Shown: positions 9,331 to 18,723, counted from the stretch's first letter. The stretch is DNA of 64,000 bases from Bradyrhizobium algeriense (GCF_036924595.1 NZ_JAZHRV010000001.1:4712001-4776000); one strand, 5' to 3'. Made by a program: numbers and translations. Notes: generated by a model from the letters alone, not told the origin.

Positions 9331-10276
9331 CGCCGCCGGCCGCGTCAGCTTGCGCGCGGCGGAACCACGCCCACGTCTCCCGCGTCACGGCCCGATAGCC
9401 CTGCCCCCGGAAAACGATCTGATCATCGACGATCCGGTTCAGCTTCGGCAGCGCATGAAACGGGATCGAAGGATAAGCGTGGTGCTCGACGTGATAGGGC
9501 ATGTTCCACGCAAACCATCTCATGAGCATGCCGGTGTAGGTGGTGCGGGTGTTCTGAAAGGCGCTGCGCGTCCGTTCACATCCGGTGTGCTCGGCGTAGA
9601 GATAAGGCCGCAGGAATAGCTGGCCGACGATCAGCGGAACGATCCACACCCAGAGCAGAAGCGCCGTATGCAGCGTGAGCGACGCGAGCAGCAGCACGAC
9701 ATAGAAGGCGACATAGAGGCGCGCTTCCTTCACGACGATGTGGCGCTTGCCTTCCGGGATCCAGGGAGCGGAGGCCTTGCCGGTAAAGGCATGGCGAAGC
9801 ATCAGCCCTACCCGGAAAGCGACCTGTCGAAGACCGGTATAGGCGACTGCGAGTTGCGTATCCGAGGCGGGGATCGGGCCAACAAGCAGTTCCGGATCCC
9901 GATCCGGATCCTGCGTGTAGCGATGGTGGTCCCAGTGGAACAGGCAATAATATTCGTAAGGCAGTCCGATCGCGAATGAAGACAGATGACCGAATGCGAG
10001 ATTGAGCGCGCGGCTCCGAAACGCCGTCTTGTGGGCGGTCTCGTGCACGACCATGAACAGGAAGGCGACGAAATAACCTTGCACGACGATGAGCGGCAAC
10101 GCCCACGCCAGGCCATAGGTCGAGGACACCAGCCAGATCAGCGTACCGAAAATGCCGATGGCACCGTAATGGCTAACCGCGCGAACGATACCTTGAAGGT
10201 CGGATCGCACCGATAGCTCGCGGAGCGCGGCCGAATTCAGCGGCTTCTCTCCCGTTGCAGTGATGGCAGTGCTCAT
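9317..10276 (-). CDS. Membrane fatty-acid desaturase-like di-iron protein
   Basis: This 319-residue protein starts at ATG 10276, and the open frame further upstream overlaps the preceding gene. The three histidine boxes of membrane desaturases/hydroxylases are present: HETAH (78-82), HWDHH (114-118) and HVEHH (262-266). Hydrophobic helices lie between them. It should use O2 and a di-iron centre to desaturate or hydroxylate a lipid-like chain. It lies 23 bases after the MetX-like hydrolase gene, so the two are probably co-transcribed. Regiospecificity and substrate (fatty acyl, carotenoid, other) are not readable from the sequence. Confidence 0.9.
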   Translation of the reverse strand: MSTAITATGEKPLNSAALRELSVRSDLQGIVRAVSHYGAIGIFGTLIWLVSSTYGLAWALPLIVVQGYFVAFLFMVVHETAHKTAFRSRALNLAFGHLSSFAIGLPYEYYCLFHWDHHRYTQDPDRDPELLVGPIPASDTQLAVAYTGLRQVAFRVGLMLRHAFTGKASAPWIPEGKRHIVVKEARLYVAFYVVLLLASLTLHTALLLWVWIVPLIVGQLFLRPYLYAEHTGCERTRSAFQNTRTTYTGMLMRWFAWNMPYHVEHHAYPSIPFHALPKLNRIVDDQIVFRGQGYRAVTRETWAWFRRAQADAAGGVSGS

Positions 10277-10299
10277 GGTCGCAATCGCCTCCCAGGATT

Positions 10300-11319
10300 T
10301 CAACTCTGCAGCAGCGTCGATATTTCGGCAGTGATGAACCCGCGATCCGCGGGATTGTTGACCGGATTTCCGGCGCGGTGTCCGTGGATCGAGGGAATCG
10401 GATGGAGTTCGGCTGACCTCGCGTTGACGAGCCGGCCGATCTCTTCCTCGTTGTCGCTGACATCGAAGTAGCGGTCCGTCTGCCCCGGCATCAGCAGAAC
10501 CCGTGCCTTGATCGCCGCGAGCGCACGGACCATGTCGCCGCCGAATTCCGGGCATTGGCTGATATCACCGCGCTGCCAGATGCCGATCTGCGCCAGCAGA
10601 TCGTTGGCATCACGGCGCGAGAAGGCTTCATCCCAGGAACGCGTCAGGTAATCTTCCAGCGAGCTGAAGCCGTAATCGCGCCACACCTCGTCCCGGTAAT
10701 AGGCGTGCGACATCGCCCAACCGGCATAGACGCGCCCCATGGCGCGCAGGCCAGCGGCAGGCCTGGCGACGAAACGACTGTCCCTGAACGCGGGATCGGC
10801 GGTGAGCGCGGCCTTCACGCCCTCGAGGAAGACGTGATTATAGGGCGAGCATCTAGCGCTGCCGCACACAATGGCCGCCCGCTCCACCATGTCAGGATGG
10901 CACGCCGCCCAATGGTACGCCTGCATCCCGCCCATGGACCAGCCGTAGACCAGCGCGAGCGTCGAAATCCCGAACTGCTCGACCAGAAGGCGGCGCTGGA
11001 CCGCCACCGCGTCGTGATAGCTGATGGCTGGAAACGGCGTCACTTCCGAATTGGATGGCGACGAGGACAGGCCGTTGGCGAACAGGTTTGGAATGACGAT
11101 GAAGAAGCGCTCCGGATCCAGGATGCCGCCGCGCTGCACCAGCCATTCCGTGTCGGTGTGCTGCGCGCTGAAGGACGTCGGATAGACAATCACGTTGTCC
11201 TTCCGCGCGTTCAGCGTGCCATAGGTCTTGTAGGCAAGACGCAACGAGGGGAATACGACGCCTGACTGCAGCAAAACGTCTCCGGCGTGGAAGACCTGAT
11301 AATCACCGCTGGTCGCCAT
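10300..11319 (-). CDS. Alpha/beta hydrolase, homoserine O-acetyltransferase (MetX)-like
   Basis: This 339-residue protein has a MetX-type alpha/beta fold. The nucleophile elbow is GWSMGG with Ser128; Asp282 in PGQTDRYFD and a His in IHGHRAGNP (312 or 314) complete a likely triad. The N-terminus (LRLAYKTYGTLNARKDNVI) matches the opening strand of acyltransferases of this family. The neighbouring desaturase makes methionine synthesis unlikely. An acyl transfer or hydrolysis acting on the desaturase product is a reasonable inference. It is the first gene of the operon, with a palindrome 41 bases upstream. Confidence 0.85.
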   Translation of the reverse strand: MATSGDYQVFHAGDVLLQSGVVFPSLRLAYKTYGTLNARKDNVIVYPTSFSAQHTDTEWLVQRGGILDPERFFIVIPNLFANGLSSSPSNSEVTPFPAISYHDAVAVQRRLLVEQFGISTLALVYGWSMGGMQAYHWAACHPDMVERAAIVCGSARCSPYNHVFLEGVKAALTADPAFRDSRFVARPAAGLRAMGRVYAGWAMSHAYYRDEVWRDYGFSSLEDYLTRSWDEAFSRRDANDLLAQIGIWQRGDISQCPEFGGDMVRALAAIKARVLLMPGQTDRYFDVSDNEEEIGRLVNARSAELHPIPSIHGHRAGNPVNNPADRGFITAEISTLLQS

Positions 11320-11359
11320 ATCGTCACCCTTGTCGGCGCGCGTAACCGGCGCAACCTTT

Positions 11360-11378
11360 AATGTACAAATCGTACATT
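11360..11378. promoter_or_regulatory. 19-bp perfect palindrome, likely operator
   Basis: AATGTAC-AAATC-GTACATT has perfect 7-bp arms and a 5-bp centre. It sits 41 bases upstream of the MetX-like hydrolase start, where a repressor would cover the promoter. The length and symmetry suit a dimeric TetR-type repressor, and a TetR gene (8719-9330) adjoins the far end of this operon. The binding protein is inferred. Confidence 0.6.
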
Positions 11379-11499
11379 ATTTGGATGAGATTGCAACCGC
11401 ATTGTTGCGGCCTTCGAAACGCACGCTGGCGCGCCTCGAGACCAGGTCTCATGTCAGACCATATGGTGCGCGTATCTCTACGAGGCCGCCCACCACGCC

Positions 11500-13152
11500 T
11501 CATTCGGCCGGGGCTGCTGCGACCTCCGCATGCGAGTAGTCGACACCTGGACTGGTCTTCGCCAGCGCGAACAGACCTGCCGCCATGACCGCATAGGCCA
11601 GCGCCACGCCCGGCGTGACGCCGAGGCCGCTGCCGATGCCGACCGCTTCGCCGTGCATGAAACCGAAATAGGTCATGACCGCACCGGCCAGCGCAAACGC
11701 GGATGCTTTAAGAAAATCACGCTCGATCACGAACACGCCGATCGCGCCGAGCACCAGGCCGGCGAGGATCGAGCCGCCGCCCATCACTTCGAGGCCGTGA
11801 TAGAGCACGCCCTGCTGCGGCAGCGCTGATATTGCGGCGGACTTGACCGCGTCGACCTTGTCGGCAGCGAGACCGCCGACCGCCTGCGCCGCCGTGATCG
11901 TCGAGCCGAGCATGGTGTCGATCTGCAGTTTCGCCCAGGCAGCGAGATGCGGCGTCAGCGCCAGCACGATCGCCGGCGCATGCTTGACCGGCGTGGTCTG
12001 GAACGCCTGCGCGCCGATCAGCATGCCGATATAGAGCAGGATCGGTGAGATCGCGACCACGGGCACCAGCGCCAGCAAGACCGAGATGATGCCGAACCAT
12101 GACAGCAGCACCACCATCAGGCCGGTCGCCGTCGAATAGCCGATCCGCCCGCCCATCGCCTTCCAGCCGGGATGGCCGATATAGACCGCGTTGATGAAGG
12201 GATTGCCCATCAAGCAGCCGATCAGGCTGACGACACCGTCGGCAGTGAGCACGCGCGTGGTCGGATATTCGTCGCCGGCCGCTTCCGCGCTTTCGACATT
12301 GTCCATGGCTTCGACGAGGTCATAGATGCCAAACGGAATTGCCGTGACCAGGATGATGCCGAGGAATTCGAAGCCGGAGAAGACGTGGCCGATGGCCGGC
12401 AACGGCACCGAGAAGCCGAAGTTCGCAAAGGCATCGCCGACGCCCTTCAGGCTCAAACTGCCGAGGCCGAGACCGAACAGGTTCGAACCCCAGGCGATGA
12501 TCATTCCCACCGCAATGGCGACGAGGCCGGCCGGCATACCCCTCCAGTATTTCACGCCGCCGAACCAGCTCACCAGGATGATGGAAAAACACAGCAGCCC
12601 GATCTGCGGCGTCATGTACATTTCGAGCGCCGGGCGCATCGAGATGAAGGTGACGGAAACACCGGCGAGCGTGCCGAGCAGCGCCGCGCGCGGGGTGACC
12701 TTTCTGATATAGGGCGCGATGAAGCCGCCGATCATCAGGATAAAGCTCTGGAAGAACACCCAGACCAGGCCAGCCGACCAGCCCTTGACGGGATCGCCGG
12801 TCTTCAGCGTGATCGGCAGCATGATCACGAAGGTGACGATGAACATGTGCGGGACGCTGACGCCCGATGGCAGCGCGCAGACGTCGCTGCGGCCGGTCCT
12901 CTGCGCCAGTTTGTAGGCGAGATACGCGTAATAGAACGTCGAGAGGCACATCATAAGGCCGAGCGCCGGCAGGATGCGGCCGAACACGATCGAGTCAGGC
13001 ATCTTCAGTACGAAGCGCAACAGCCCGGTCAGCACCAGCATGTTGACGAGAATGTTGGTGCCGAAGCCGAACAGCGCGTTCCAGTCGCCGGGTGTCCACA
13101 ATACCGGCTTGAAAGTGGATGTGCCTGATGTTCCTGTCGCACTCGTGCTCAT
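11500..13152 (-). CDS. NCS2/AzgA-like nucleobase permease family membrane protein
   Basis: This 550-residue integral membrane protein has about a dozen hydrophobic helices and no signal peptide. It contains ALPSGVSVPHMF near 95, GIYDLVEAMDNVESAEAAGD in the middle, and a following TADGVVSLIGCLMGNPF segment. These are reminiscent of purine/pyrimidine permeases of the NCS2 type. It begins two bases after the cysteine hydrolase gene ends, so the two are one operon. Import of a ureide-like or heterocyclic nitrogen compound for the hydrolase is the simplest reading; the substrate is unproven. Confidence 0.85.
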   Translation of the reverse strand: MSTSATGTSGTSTFKPVLWTPGDWNALFGFGTNILVNMLVLTGLLRFVLKMPDSIVFGRILPALGLMMCLSTFYYAYLAYKLAQRTGRSDVCALPSGVSVPHMFIVTFVIMLPITLKTGDPVKGWSAGLVWVFFQSFILMIGGFIAPYIRKVTPRAALLGTLAGVSVTFISMRPALEMYMTPQIGLLCFSIILVSWFGGVKYWRGMPAGLVAIAVGMIIAWGSNLFGLGLGSLSLKGVGDAFANFGFSVPLPAIGHVFSGFEFLGIILVTAIPFGIYDLVEAMDNVESAEAAGDEYPTTRVLTADGVVSLIGCLMGNPFINAVYIGHPGWKAMGGRIGYSTATGLMVVLLSWFGIISVLLALVPVVAISPILLYIGMLIGAQAFQTTPVKHAPAIVLALTPHLAAWAKLQIDTMLGSTITAAQAVGGLAADKVDAVKSAAISALPQQGVLYHGLEVMGGGSILAGLVLGAIGVFVIERDFLKASAFALAGAVMTYFGFMHGEAVGIGSGLGVTPGVALAYAVMAAGLFALAKTSPGVDYSHAEVAAAPAE

Positions 13153-13154
13153 CG

Positions 13155-13859
13155 TTATGCCCCCGCTGCTGCCGTTCTTGGAATCTCCAGTGAAAGCGCC
13201 TCCAGCACCGCGGCCGAGTCGGAGACCCAGCCGAAAATGCCGCCCTGGGCCTTGATCATTTTCAGGCCCATCTCGTGAAACTCAGGAAAGTAGGATGCGC
13301 AACCATCCGCCAGCACCACGCAGCGATAGCCGCGGTCGTTGGCTTCGCGCACGGTGGTGTTGACGCAGACCTCTGTGGTGACGCCGCAGACCAGCAAATT
13401 CTCGATGCCGTAGCGCTGCAGCACCTCGCCGAGCTCGGTGGCGTAGAACGCGCCCTTGCCCGGCTTGTCGATCACGATCTCGCTGTCGAGCGGATACAAT
13501 TCGGGAATGATGTCGTGGCCGGCCTCGCCGCGAATGAGAATGCGCCCCATCGGCCCGGGATCGCCGATGCGCAAGGACGGCGCGCCGCGCTCGACCTTGG
13601 CCGGCGGCGCGTCCGACAGATCGGGCAGATGCCCCTCGCGGGTATGAATGACCAGCATGCCGGCCGCGCGCGCCGCATCCAGCACGGAGGCGATCGGCTG
13701 CACCGCCCGCGCGAGCTGGCTGACGTCATTGCCGAGCGTCTCGCCGAAGCCGCCCGGCTCCATGAAATCGCGCTGCATGTCGATGATGAGAAGCGCGGTC
13801 GCCGCCCAGTCGAGCTCGATCGGTCCCGGCTCCGCTCTGAGCTTTGCTGAGTTCGCCAT
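13155..13859 (-). CDS. Isochorismatase-fold cysteine hydrolase, biuret hydrolase-like
   Basis: This 234-residue amidohydrolase of the isochorismatase superfamily has the expected triad: Asp27 in IIDMQRDF, Lys132 in IDKPGKGAF, and Cys165 in GVTTEVCV. The blocks [27 protein letters not shown] and REANDRGY closely resemble rhizobial biuret hydrolase (BiuH). RutB and other ureide hydrolases share the fold. It is the first gene of a two-gene operon with an NCS2-like permease, suggesting uptake and hydrolysis of a nitrogen compound. The exact amide substrate is an inference. Confidence 0.9.
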   Translation of the reverse strand: MANSAKLRAEPGPIELDWAATALLIIDMQRDFMEPGGFGETLGNDVSQLARAVQPIASVLDAARAAGMLVIHTREGHLPDLSDAPPAKVERGAPSLRIGDPGPMGRILIRGEAGHDIIPELYPLDSEIVIDKPGKGAFYATELGEVLQRYGIENLLVCGVTTEVCVNTTVREANDRGYRCVVLADGCASYFPEFHEMGLKMIKAQGGIFGWVSDSAAVLEALSLEIPRTAAAGA

Positions 13860-14038
13860 GACGTACGCGCCCCGAACGAGAGAACTCTTAAAGAGAAGTC
13901 AAGCAAGGCGCGTGCCATTGTGTACAATGCCGGCTGGCGATCGGTCTGAAGAAAATCAATCGTATTGTCAGTCCGTTACTCGCGGATGCAGATCCCGGCT
14001 CGCCTGCATCGAGCGCATCACGAGCGAGCAGTTGCCCA

Positions 14039-15037
14039 TTAGCTGTGCATGCTGCGATTGCGCTTGCCCGACCGAAGAACGAACGACCTGTCATTTCCCG
14101 TTCGCACCTGTCCCAACAACTGGACCAGCCACGCAAGGCCCGCATCCATCATCGCCACTTTCGGAAGGACGACATTGATCGAGAAACGCGGCAGCGGCAG
14201 CGGCGCCTTGACGGCGACGACATTGAAGCGGGCACCATGGATCTCGAGAAACCGTCTCGGCAGCGCGGAGATCATCTCGGTTTCGGCCAGCACCGAAAGC
14301 GCGAAAATGAAGTTTGGCACGGTCAGGGCCACGCGCCGCGTCAGGCTTTTCTTGGCGAGTTCAACATCCACGAATCCGGTAACATCACCGGTATGCGAAA
14401 CGACGAGATGCTCCATCTCGCAGTAGCGATTGAGGGTCGGATTACGCTGGAACGAATGCCCCTTTCTGACGGCGATGACGAACTCCTCCTCGTAGAGCTT
14501 CTGCTTATGGAAACGGACCGGAATATCGTCGAACGGAATGATCGCGATATCCATCGTCCGGTCTTCGAGCTCCTTCAACGCATCCCTCCACGCCAGATGA
14601 AGCGCGGTGAAGCCTTGCGTCGGTAGTAGCTGCCGGATACCCACGTCGACGCCCGGCGCCACCTCCCGCAACGTCTCCAACAGCGAAGGCAGGATGACCG
14701 ACGAAATTCCATCCGGCGCGCCGATGACGAAACGGCGCGTCGAATGCCGCTGATCAAACGGCGTAGCTGTCGAGACGACCCCGCGGACACGCGCGAGAAT
14801 TTCAGCCACCGACGCGGCGAGCTGGGAGGCACGCTCCGTTGGAACAACGCCCTTCGGAGTCTTGAGAAACAAGGGATCGCCAAGCAGCGCGCGCAGGCGG
14901 CCGAGTCCATGGCTGATGGCGGACGGCGAAAGATGCAGCCGCTCAGCCGATCGGCCGACATGCCGCTCCTGAAAGACGATCTCGAACAGCACGAGCAGGT
15001 TGAGATCGATCCGGGAAAGGTCAGTCTGGTTCAGCAT
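14039..15037 (-). CDS. LysR family transcriptional regulator
   Basis: This 332-residue regulator has an N-terminal winged helix (about 10-68), including RSAERLHLSPSAISHGLGRL. The effector domain runs from FVIGAPDGISSVILP onward, as in NodD/NahR-like members. It is divergent from the small secreted protein at 15137, with a 99-base intergenic region that carries a dyad. Autoregulation and control of that gene are likely by the usual LysR arrangement. The C-terminal tail (about 25 basic residues) is longer than typical. Confidence 0.92.
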   Translation of the reverse strand: MLNQTDLSRIDLNLLVLFEIVFQERHVGRSAERLHLSPSAISHGLGRLRALLGDPLFLKTPKGVVPTERASQLAASVAEILARVRGVVSTATPFDQRHSTRRFVIGAPDGISSVILPSLLETLREVAPGVDVGIRQLLPTQGFTALHLAWRDALKELEDRTMDIAIIPFDDIPVRFHKQKLYEEEFVIAVRKGHSFQRNPTLNRYCEMEHLVVSHTGDVTGFVDVELAKKSLTRRVALTVPNFIFALSVLAETEMISALPRRFLEIHGARFNVVAVKAPLPLPRFSINVVLPKVAMMDAGLAWLVQLLGQVRTGNDRSFVLRSGKRNRSMHS

Positions 15038-15136
15038 AATGCTGAAATCATATCACTGGATTCAGTATCATTGAAATGGGATTTGGGCAGCACCGCCGGC
15101 CGGTTGCCGGCCCAACCCGAATGGAAAGATACCGAA
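15038..15136. promoter_or_regulatory. LysR divergent promoter with CTGAA/TTCAG dyad
   Basis: The gap between lysR and the 15137 gene holds CTGAA (15042-15046) and TTCAG (15061-15065) separated by 14 bases, with imperfectly matching flanks. It lies 5-28 bases upstream of the lysR start. Spaced dyads in such gaps are typical LysR binding sites. Confidence 0.4.
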
Positions 15137-15685
15137 ATGTTCAAATTGAACCGCTGGAGGCGCTTGGCGCTGAAGGCCGCACTCGCAATGCCGCTGTCGG
15201 CCAGCGCCGCGCAGGAGCCGACGTCGGCAGGTTCGGAGCAGGAACTTGTCGATCTGGTCAGGAAGACCGAAGCCCAGGCTTCGGCTTTCATGCGTGGCGA
15301 CATGGACAAATGGTCCGGTCTGGTGCGCATCGCAGGAGATTTTACGCTGATGCAGCCATTTGGCGGTGAAGCCAGCCGGGGCTTCGACATGAGTCCCGAG
15401 CGGCTGGCGCGGCTCGCCAGCTACTTTGGGAACGGCGACGCCAAGCTCGAACTTGTCCAGTCCTATACGTCGGACGATCTGGTCGTTCTTGCGATGATTG
15501 AGCGTCAACACGGCGAGGTCGGCGGTTTGCCAAACCAGGATTGGTCCCTTCGTGTGACGCAAGTCTATCGCAGGCAAGGCGGGCAATGGTGGCTGGTTCA
15601 TCGCCATGCCGACCCGCTCGTGCGCCACGTCGGGCTTGAGACTGCGGCCTCGCTGGCCCGCGGCGCAAATCTCGACAAGAAATGA
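15137..15685 (+). CDS. Small secreted SnoaL/DUF4440-like (NTF2 fold) protein
   Basis: This 182-residue protein starts at ATG 15137; the same frame is open further upstream but runs through the lysR promoter and coding region. The N-terminus MFKLNRWRRLALKAALAMP, followed by ASAAQE, is a signal peptide, so it is periplasmic. The body (AFMRGDMDKWSGLV, FTLMQPFGG, WSLRVTQVYRRQGGQWWLVH) has the pattern of SnoaL/DUF4440 NTF2-fold proteins. The specific function is unknown. It is likely under control of the divergent LysR protein. Confidence 0.8.
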   Translation: MFKLNRWRRLALKAALAMPLSASAAQEPTSAGSEQELVDLVRKTEAQASAFMRGDMDKWSGLVRIAGDFTLMQPFGGEASRGFDMSPERLARLASYFGNGDAKLELVQSYTSDDLVVLAMIERQHGEVGGLPNQDWSLRVTQVYRRQGGQWWLVHRHADPLVRHVGLETAASLARGANLDKK

Positions 15686-15691
15686 GGCGGT

Positions 15692-17119
15692 CTAGCTCCT
15701 GTCAAGTAGCGGCGTCCCGAATGCCCGCCGCCAGACCGACAGAAAACGCGGAAACCAGGAGTGGGCGTCTGCGCTCTGATAGGCCCAAGTGCGATATTTT
15801 TGTCCCTTTTCCGACAGCAGCTCCTGATACCCGCCGTGCGTTTCGGTCGCGGTACGAATGTCCCTCAATATATCGCGGGCACAGGACCGGTACTTGTCGG
15901 TGCCAGAACATTCATCGTAGTCCAGCATGCGATCGGCAAATTCGACATTGAATGTCGGCCAGCAAGAACGCCCCTGGTAGGCCGGAGCCGCAATCTTGTG
16001 GATCATCTTGTTCTGCGGATTATCCGCCGATACCAGGAAGTGAGATGTATCCGGGATTCGAAACCGCGGCTCGCCAAGTATCAGATCCGTCGTGGCTGCG
16101 AACAGCGCGCGTTCGCCCGCTTCGCTCAGATCCCAAAATCCCTGATGCACATTGACGAAATCCAGCGCAATGCAAGACGCCGCCGGTTCGCTCCTTAAGT
16201 CCAGAGCATGCCTGATATAGCCAGGCTTGCCGAACAACCCGAGCAGCTCCGTCTTGTATTGCGAAAGCTCGCGTCCGAGCAGCCCTTCCAGCTCGATCCG
16301 GTCGATCACCCCCAACCGTATGCCGCGCACAAAGGTCGCGTAGACGCATGCATTGGTGACAAAGCGCCTGCGTTCGGCACGGGTATCGGTTGCCGCGGAA
16401 CGCGGTGCGGTGACGTCGCACAGCAAAGCCGCGACGCCGCCGTCCTCGAACGGCTCCAACGCTTCCGCGAGTTGAAATATCGCCTTCTTCAGATCCTCGC
16501 GATATTCGGCAAGCAACAAGCGGCCGGCATGAGCGCCCTGTGACATCGCCAAAAACGGCGATGCCCTTTGGTCCGCACGCACGATTTGTTCCAGGCCTGC
16601 GAGGATGCCCAACAGCGTGTCCGACGGCAGCGAGAAGTAATTGACGCCGATGTACCGGTCGCCTCCCGCGGGAACGATGGTCGTCGTGACGACATTGGCG
16701 CGGACGGCCTCCAGCAGTAGCCGGACGCTTTTTTCGAGCAAGCGAACCCGGCGGACGGCATCCTCGGAACCCATGATGGTCTCGGGATCGAGAACATCGG
16801 GATAAAACCAGGCAAAATCCCGAGGATAATAGGCGGAGGCGTGCGGCGCCCCCGTGACCAGAAAGGCTTCCTTGGGAGAAAAGGCACTGTTGACCGAGTG
16901 CCTGTACAACTCGTCGATCCCACCCGATGCGTGAGATTTTCTCAGGAATCGATCACCGAGAAAATTTAGGGCCTGAATACCGTTGGCGACACCGGTGGCC
17001 AACAGGCCCTGGTAAAACCGGTATTCGCGATGAGATGAAAATGGAATGTGACGATTCATATGATTGGATGAAACCATGTCCGGCGGGTGTCGAGTGTCAG
17101 TGGTTACCCCAGACATCAT
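15692..17119 (-). CDS. Unrecognised 475-residue protein, possibly six-hairpin glycosidase-like
   Basis: A long, clearly coding frame with no signal peptide. ATG 17119 is immediately followed by another ATG, and M21 is a further option. Striking blocks are ASAYYPRDFAWFYPDVLDPE (about 91-110), GGDRYIGVNYFSLPSD, and NVEFADRMLDYDECSGTDKY near the C-terminus. The YPRDF...YPD pattern and alternating helices recall (alpha/alpha)6 toroid glycosidases, but I cannot place it in a named family. It lies beside an IS110 element and shares no operon. A role in carbohydrate processing is only a guess. Confidence 0.75.
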   Translation of the reverse strand: MMSGVTTDTRHPPDMVSSNHMNRHIPFSSHREYRFYQGLLATGVANGIQALNFLGDRFLRKSHASGGIDELYRHSVNSAFSPKEAFLVTGAPHASAYYPRDFAWFYPDVLDPETIMGSEDAVRRVRLLEKSVRLLLEAVRANVVTTTIVPAGGDRYIGVNYFSLPSDTLLGILAGLEQIVRADQRASPFLAMSQGAHAGRLLLAEYREDLKKAIFQLAEALEPFEDGGVAALLCDVTAPRSAATDTRAERRRFVTNACVYATFVRGIRLGVIDRIELEGLLGRELSQYKTELLGLFGKPGYIRHALDLRSEPAASCIALDFVNVHQGFWDLSEAGERALFAATTDLILGEPRFRIPDTSHFLVSADNPQNKMIHKIAAPAYQGRSCWPTFNVEFADRMLDYDECSGTDKYRSCARDILRDIRTATETHGGYQELLSEKGQKYRTWAYQSADAHSWFPRFLSVWRRAFGTPLLDRS

Positions 17120-17184
17120 AGATTCGTCTTTCTGTCAGATGAATCGTGATGTCATCGCATTGTCACAAATGGACCGTGCGTAGG

Positions 17185-18723
17185 ACCTCCTAGGGCTTGG
17201 TCAAGGGGCTTTCGTTCTTTGGGTGACAAGCGTAGCGCCGTGCTCGCCGCCGTCCAGGACGCTTCGCGCCGGCTACGCCGGTGCCGATGGCATCCTGGAC
17301 AGCGGCTGTGCGCGGCGCTGTTGGGTTCGGCAGGTCGGGACGAAGGAATGGTCGCAAGCGGCCGAACAAAGGAATGAGGCTTTACGGCGTGGCGACGGTC
17401 TGAGCACTCCTCTGGTCTGCCTCATACAGGGTCCGGTGGGTGAGCGTCGCGCACAGGGCGGAAAGCAAGCGATCAGCCACACCACGCAAAGCACGCGCAT
17501 GGCCATGGCCGCGCTGCCGCAAGGCGTCGTAGCGTCGCCGAGCGGCTGCGTCGCGCTGGATGGCGACGCGTGACCAGTGATGGACCGCAGTCTGCAGCCG
17601 CTTGTTGCAGGCGAGGCGCCGGATCACGAAGCGTTGCTTGCCGCTTTGCCGTGTTACCGGAGCAACCCCTGCCAGAGCACGCAAGGCGTGATAATCTCGT
17701 GCCTGCAGCGGTTGCGCTGCTTCGGTGAGCAGTGTGGCGAGAACAATCCTGCCGATTCCCGGCCAGGAGCGCAGGATTGCCACGTCACACTGCTCATGGC
17801 TCTGCCCCGACGAGTTCTCCTCATCCTGTGCTGCGAGGCTGTCGCAAAGGCCGTCCAGGGCGGCGCCGGCTTCCTTGATCTGCTGATTGATCAGGTGCAT
17901 GCGCGCCACAAGACTGCGGATATGGACGCACGCGGCCTCCCTGGTACCTGGTGCGACGAACAAGGCCGCCTTGCGCAAGGTCTGCAGCACGGTGGTGGCG
18001 TCGAGACGGCGGATGCGATGCTCCTTGAGGATGCGCGCAATCGCCTTCTCCGATACCTTGGCGGCCGCAGCGGGGGTCGGCACCTTCTGCCACAGCGCCA
18101 GGAACCAATCATCTGCGACATCGTCGGTCAGTTCGGCCGCTTGCGGATAATAACGCCATAGCTGCTGGCGCAGGCGATTGGCCAGACGCGTCCGTTCCTG
18201 CAGCAGTTCATCCATAAGGCGCGACCACTCGCGCAGTTCGATCACCGTCGGATCGTCGGTGGCAAGCTGCCGGAAGGCTTTCCGATCGGTGCGCAACGAG
18301 TCGCCGAGGACAAGAGCGTCACGGCTGTCATCCTTGGCGCCTGCGACCGTGAAGCGATCACGGAAGCGATCGAGTTGCTTGGGATTGATGGCAAAGACCG
18401 TAAACCCGTGCTCGAGCAGCATCTCCACCACGGGACCGTGCGGCATCTCGATCGCGACGGCGATCCGCCCCGGCGCGGCCTTGGTCTTCTCAAGCAGCCA
18501 GTCTCGCAGCTCCGTCAAGCCGGCTCCGCCATGGACGAACTCCCGCTCGCCCACGCGTCTTCCTTCGGCATCCAACAGGCAAACGCGATGGTTCTGCGTT
18601 GCCCAGTCGATCCCGACAAACCAATGCACATCCTCGACCATTGCTCGACCTCCTCGCTTGCGAAGCGGGCCACTGCGATCCCGATCGATCCCTGTACTGG
18701 CGCTCTTGGCGCAAACCTCCTAG
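17185..18723 (-). mobile_element. IS110-type insertion sequence (ends approximate)
   Basis: The element is defined by its DEDD transposase gene (17382-18641) and flanking non-coding ends. A nine-base direct repeat ACCTCCTAG occurs at 17185-17193 and 18715-18723, a plausible pair of junctions. IS110 elements lack long terminal inverted repeats, so the boundaries are not certain, and the right end may extend to about 18840. The transposase looks intact, so the copy may be active. Confidence 0.6.
17382..18641 (-). CDS. IS110 family transposase
   Basis: This 419-residue recombinase is of the IS110 family, which pairs an N-terminal RuvC-like DEDD domain with a C-terminal Tnp_IS116/110/902 domain. 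Seen acids are Asp12 in FVGIDWA, Glu in VAIEMPHGP near 64, and Asp pairs in GAKDDSRDA near 101-109. The C-terminal domain shows LRSWPGIGRIVLATLL and LRALAGVAPVTRQSGK, including the serine region. A strong AGGAGGT site lies six bases before ATG 18641. Family members insert by recombination guided by an RNA made from the element's own non-coding end. Confidence 0.93.
   Translation of the reverse strand: MVEDVHWFVGIDWATQNHRVCLLDAEGRRVGEREFVHGGAGLTELRDWLLEKTKAAPGRIAVAIEMPHGPVVEMLLEHGFTVFAINPKQLDRFRDRFTVAGAKDDSRDALVLGDSLRTDRKAFRQLATDDPTVIELREWSRLMDELLQERTRLANRLRQQLWRYYPQAAELTDDVADDWFLALWQKVPTPAAAAKVSEKAIARILKEHRIRRLDATTVLQTLRKAALFVAPGTREAACVHIRSLVARMHLINQQIKEAGAALDGLCDSLAAQDEENSSGQSHEQCDVAILRSWPGIGRIVLATLLTEAAQPLQARDYHALRALAGVAPVTRQSGKQRFVIRRLACNKRLQTAVHHWSRVAIQRDAAARRRYDALRQRGHGHARALRGVADRLLSALCATLTHRTLYEADQRSAQTVATP

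Noticed and set aside
10276..10555. N-terminal extension of the desaturase to ATG 10555
   Set aside because: The extra 93 residues are basic low-complexity and overlap the MetX-like gene; ATG 10276 fits the family length.
12172..13128. 318-codon plus-strand frame
   Set aside because: Antisense to the NCS2-like permease and rich in Asp/His/Arg without structure.
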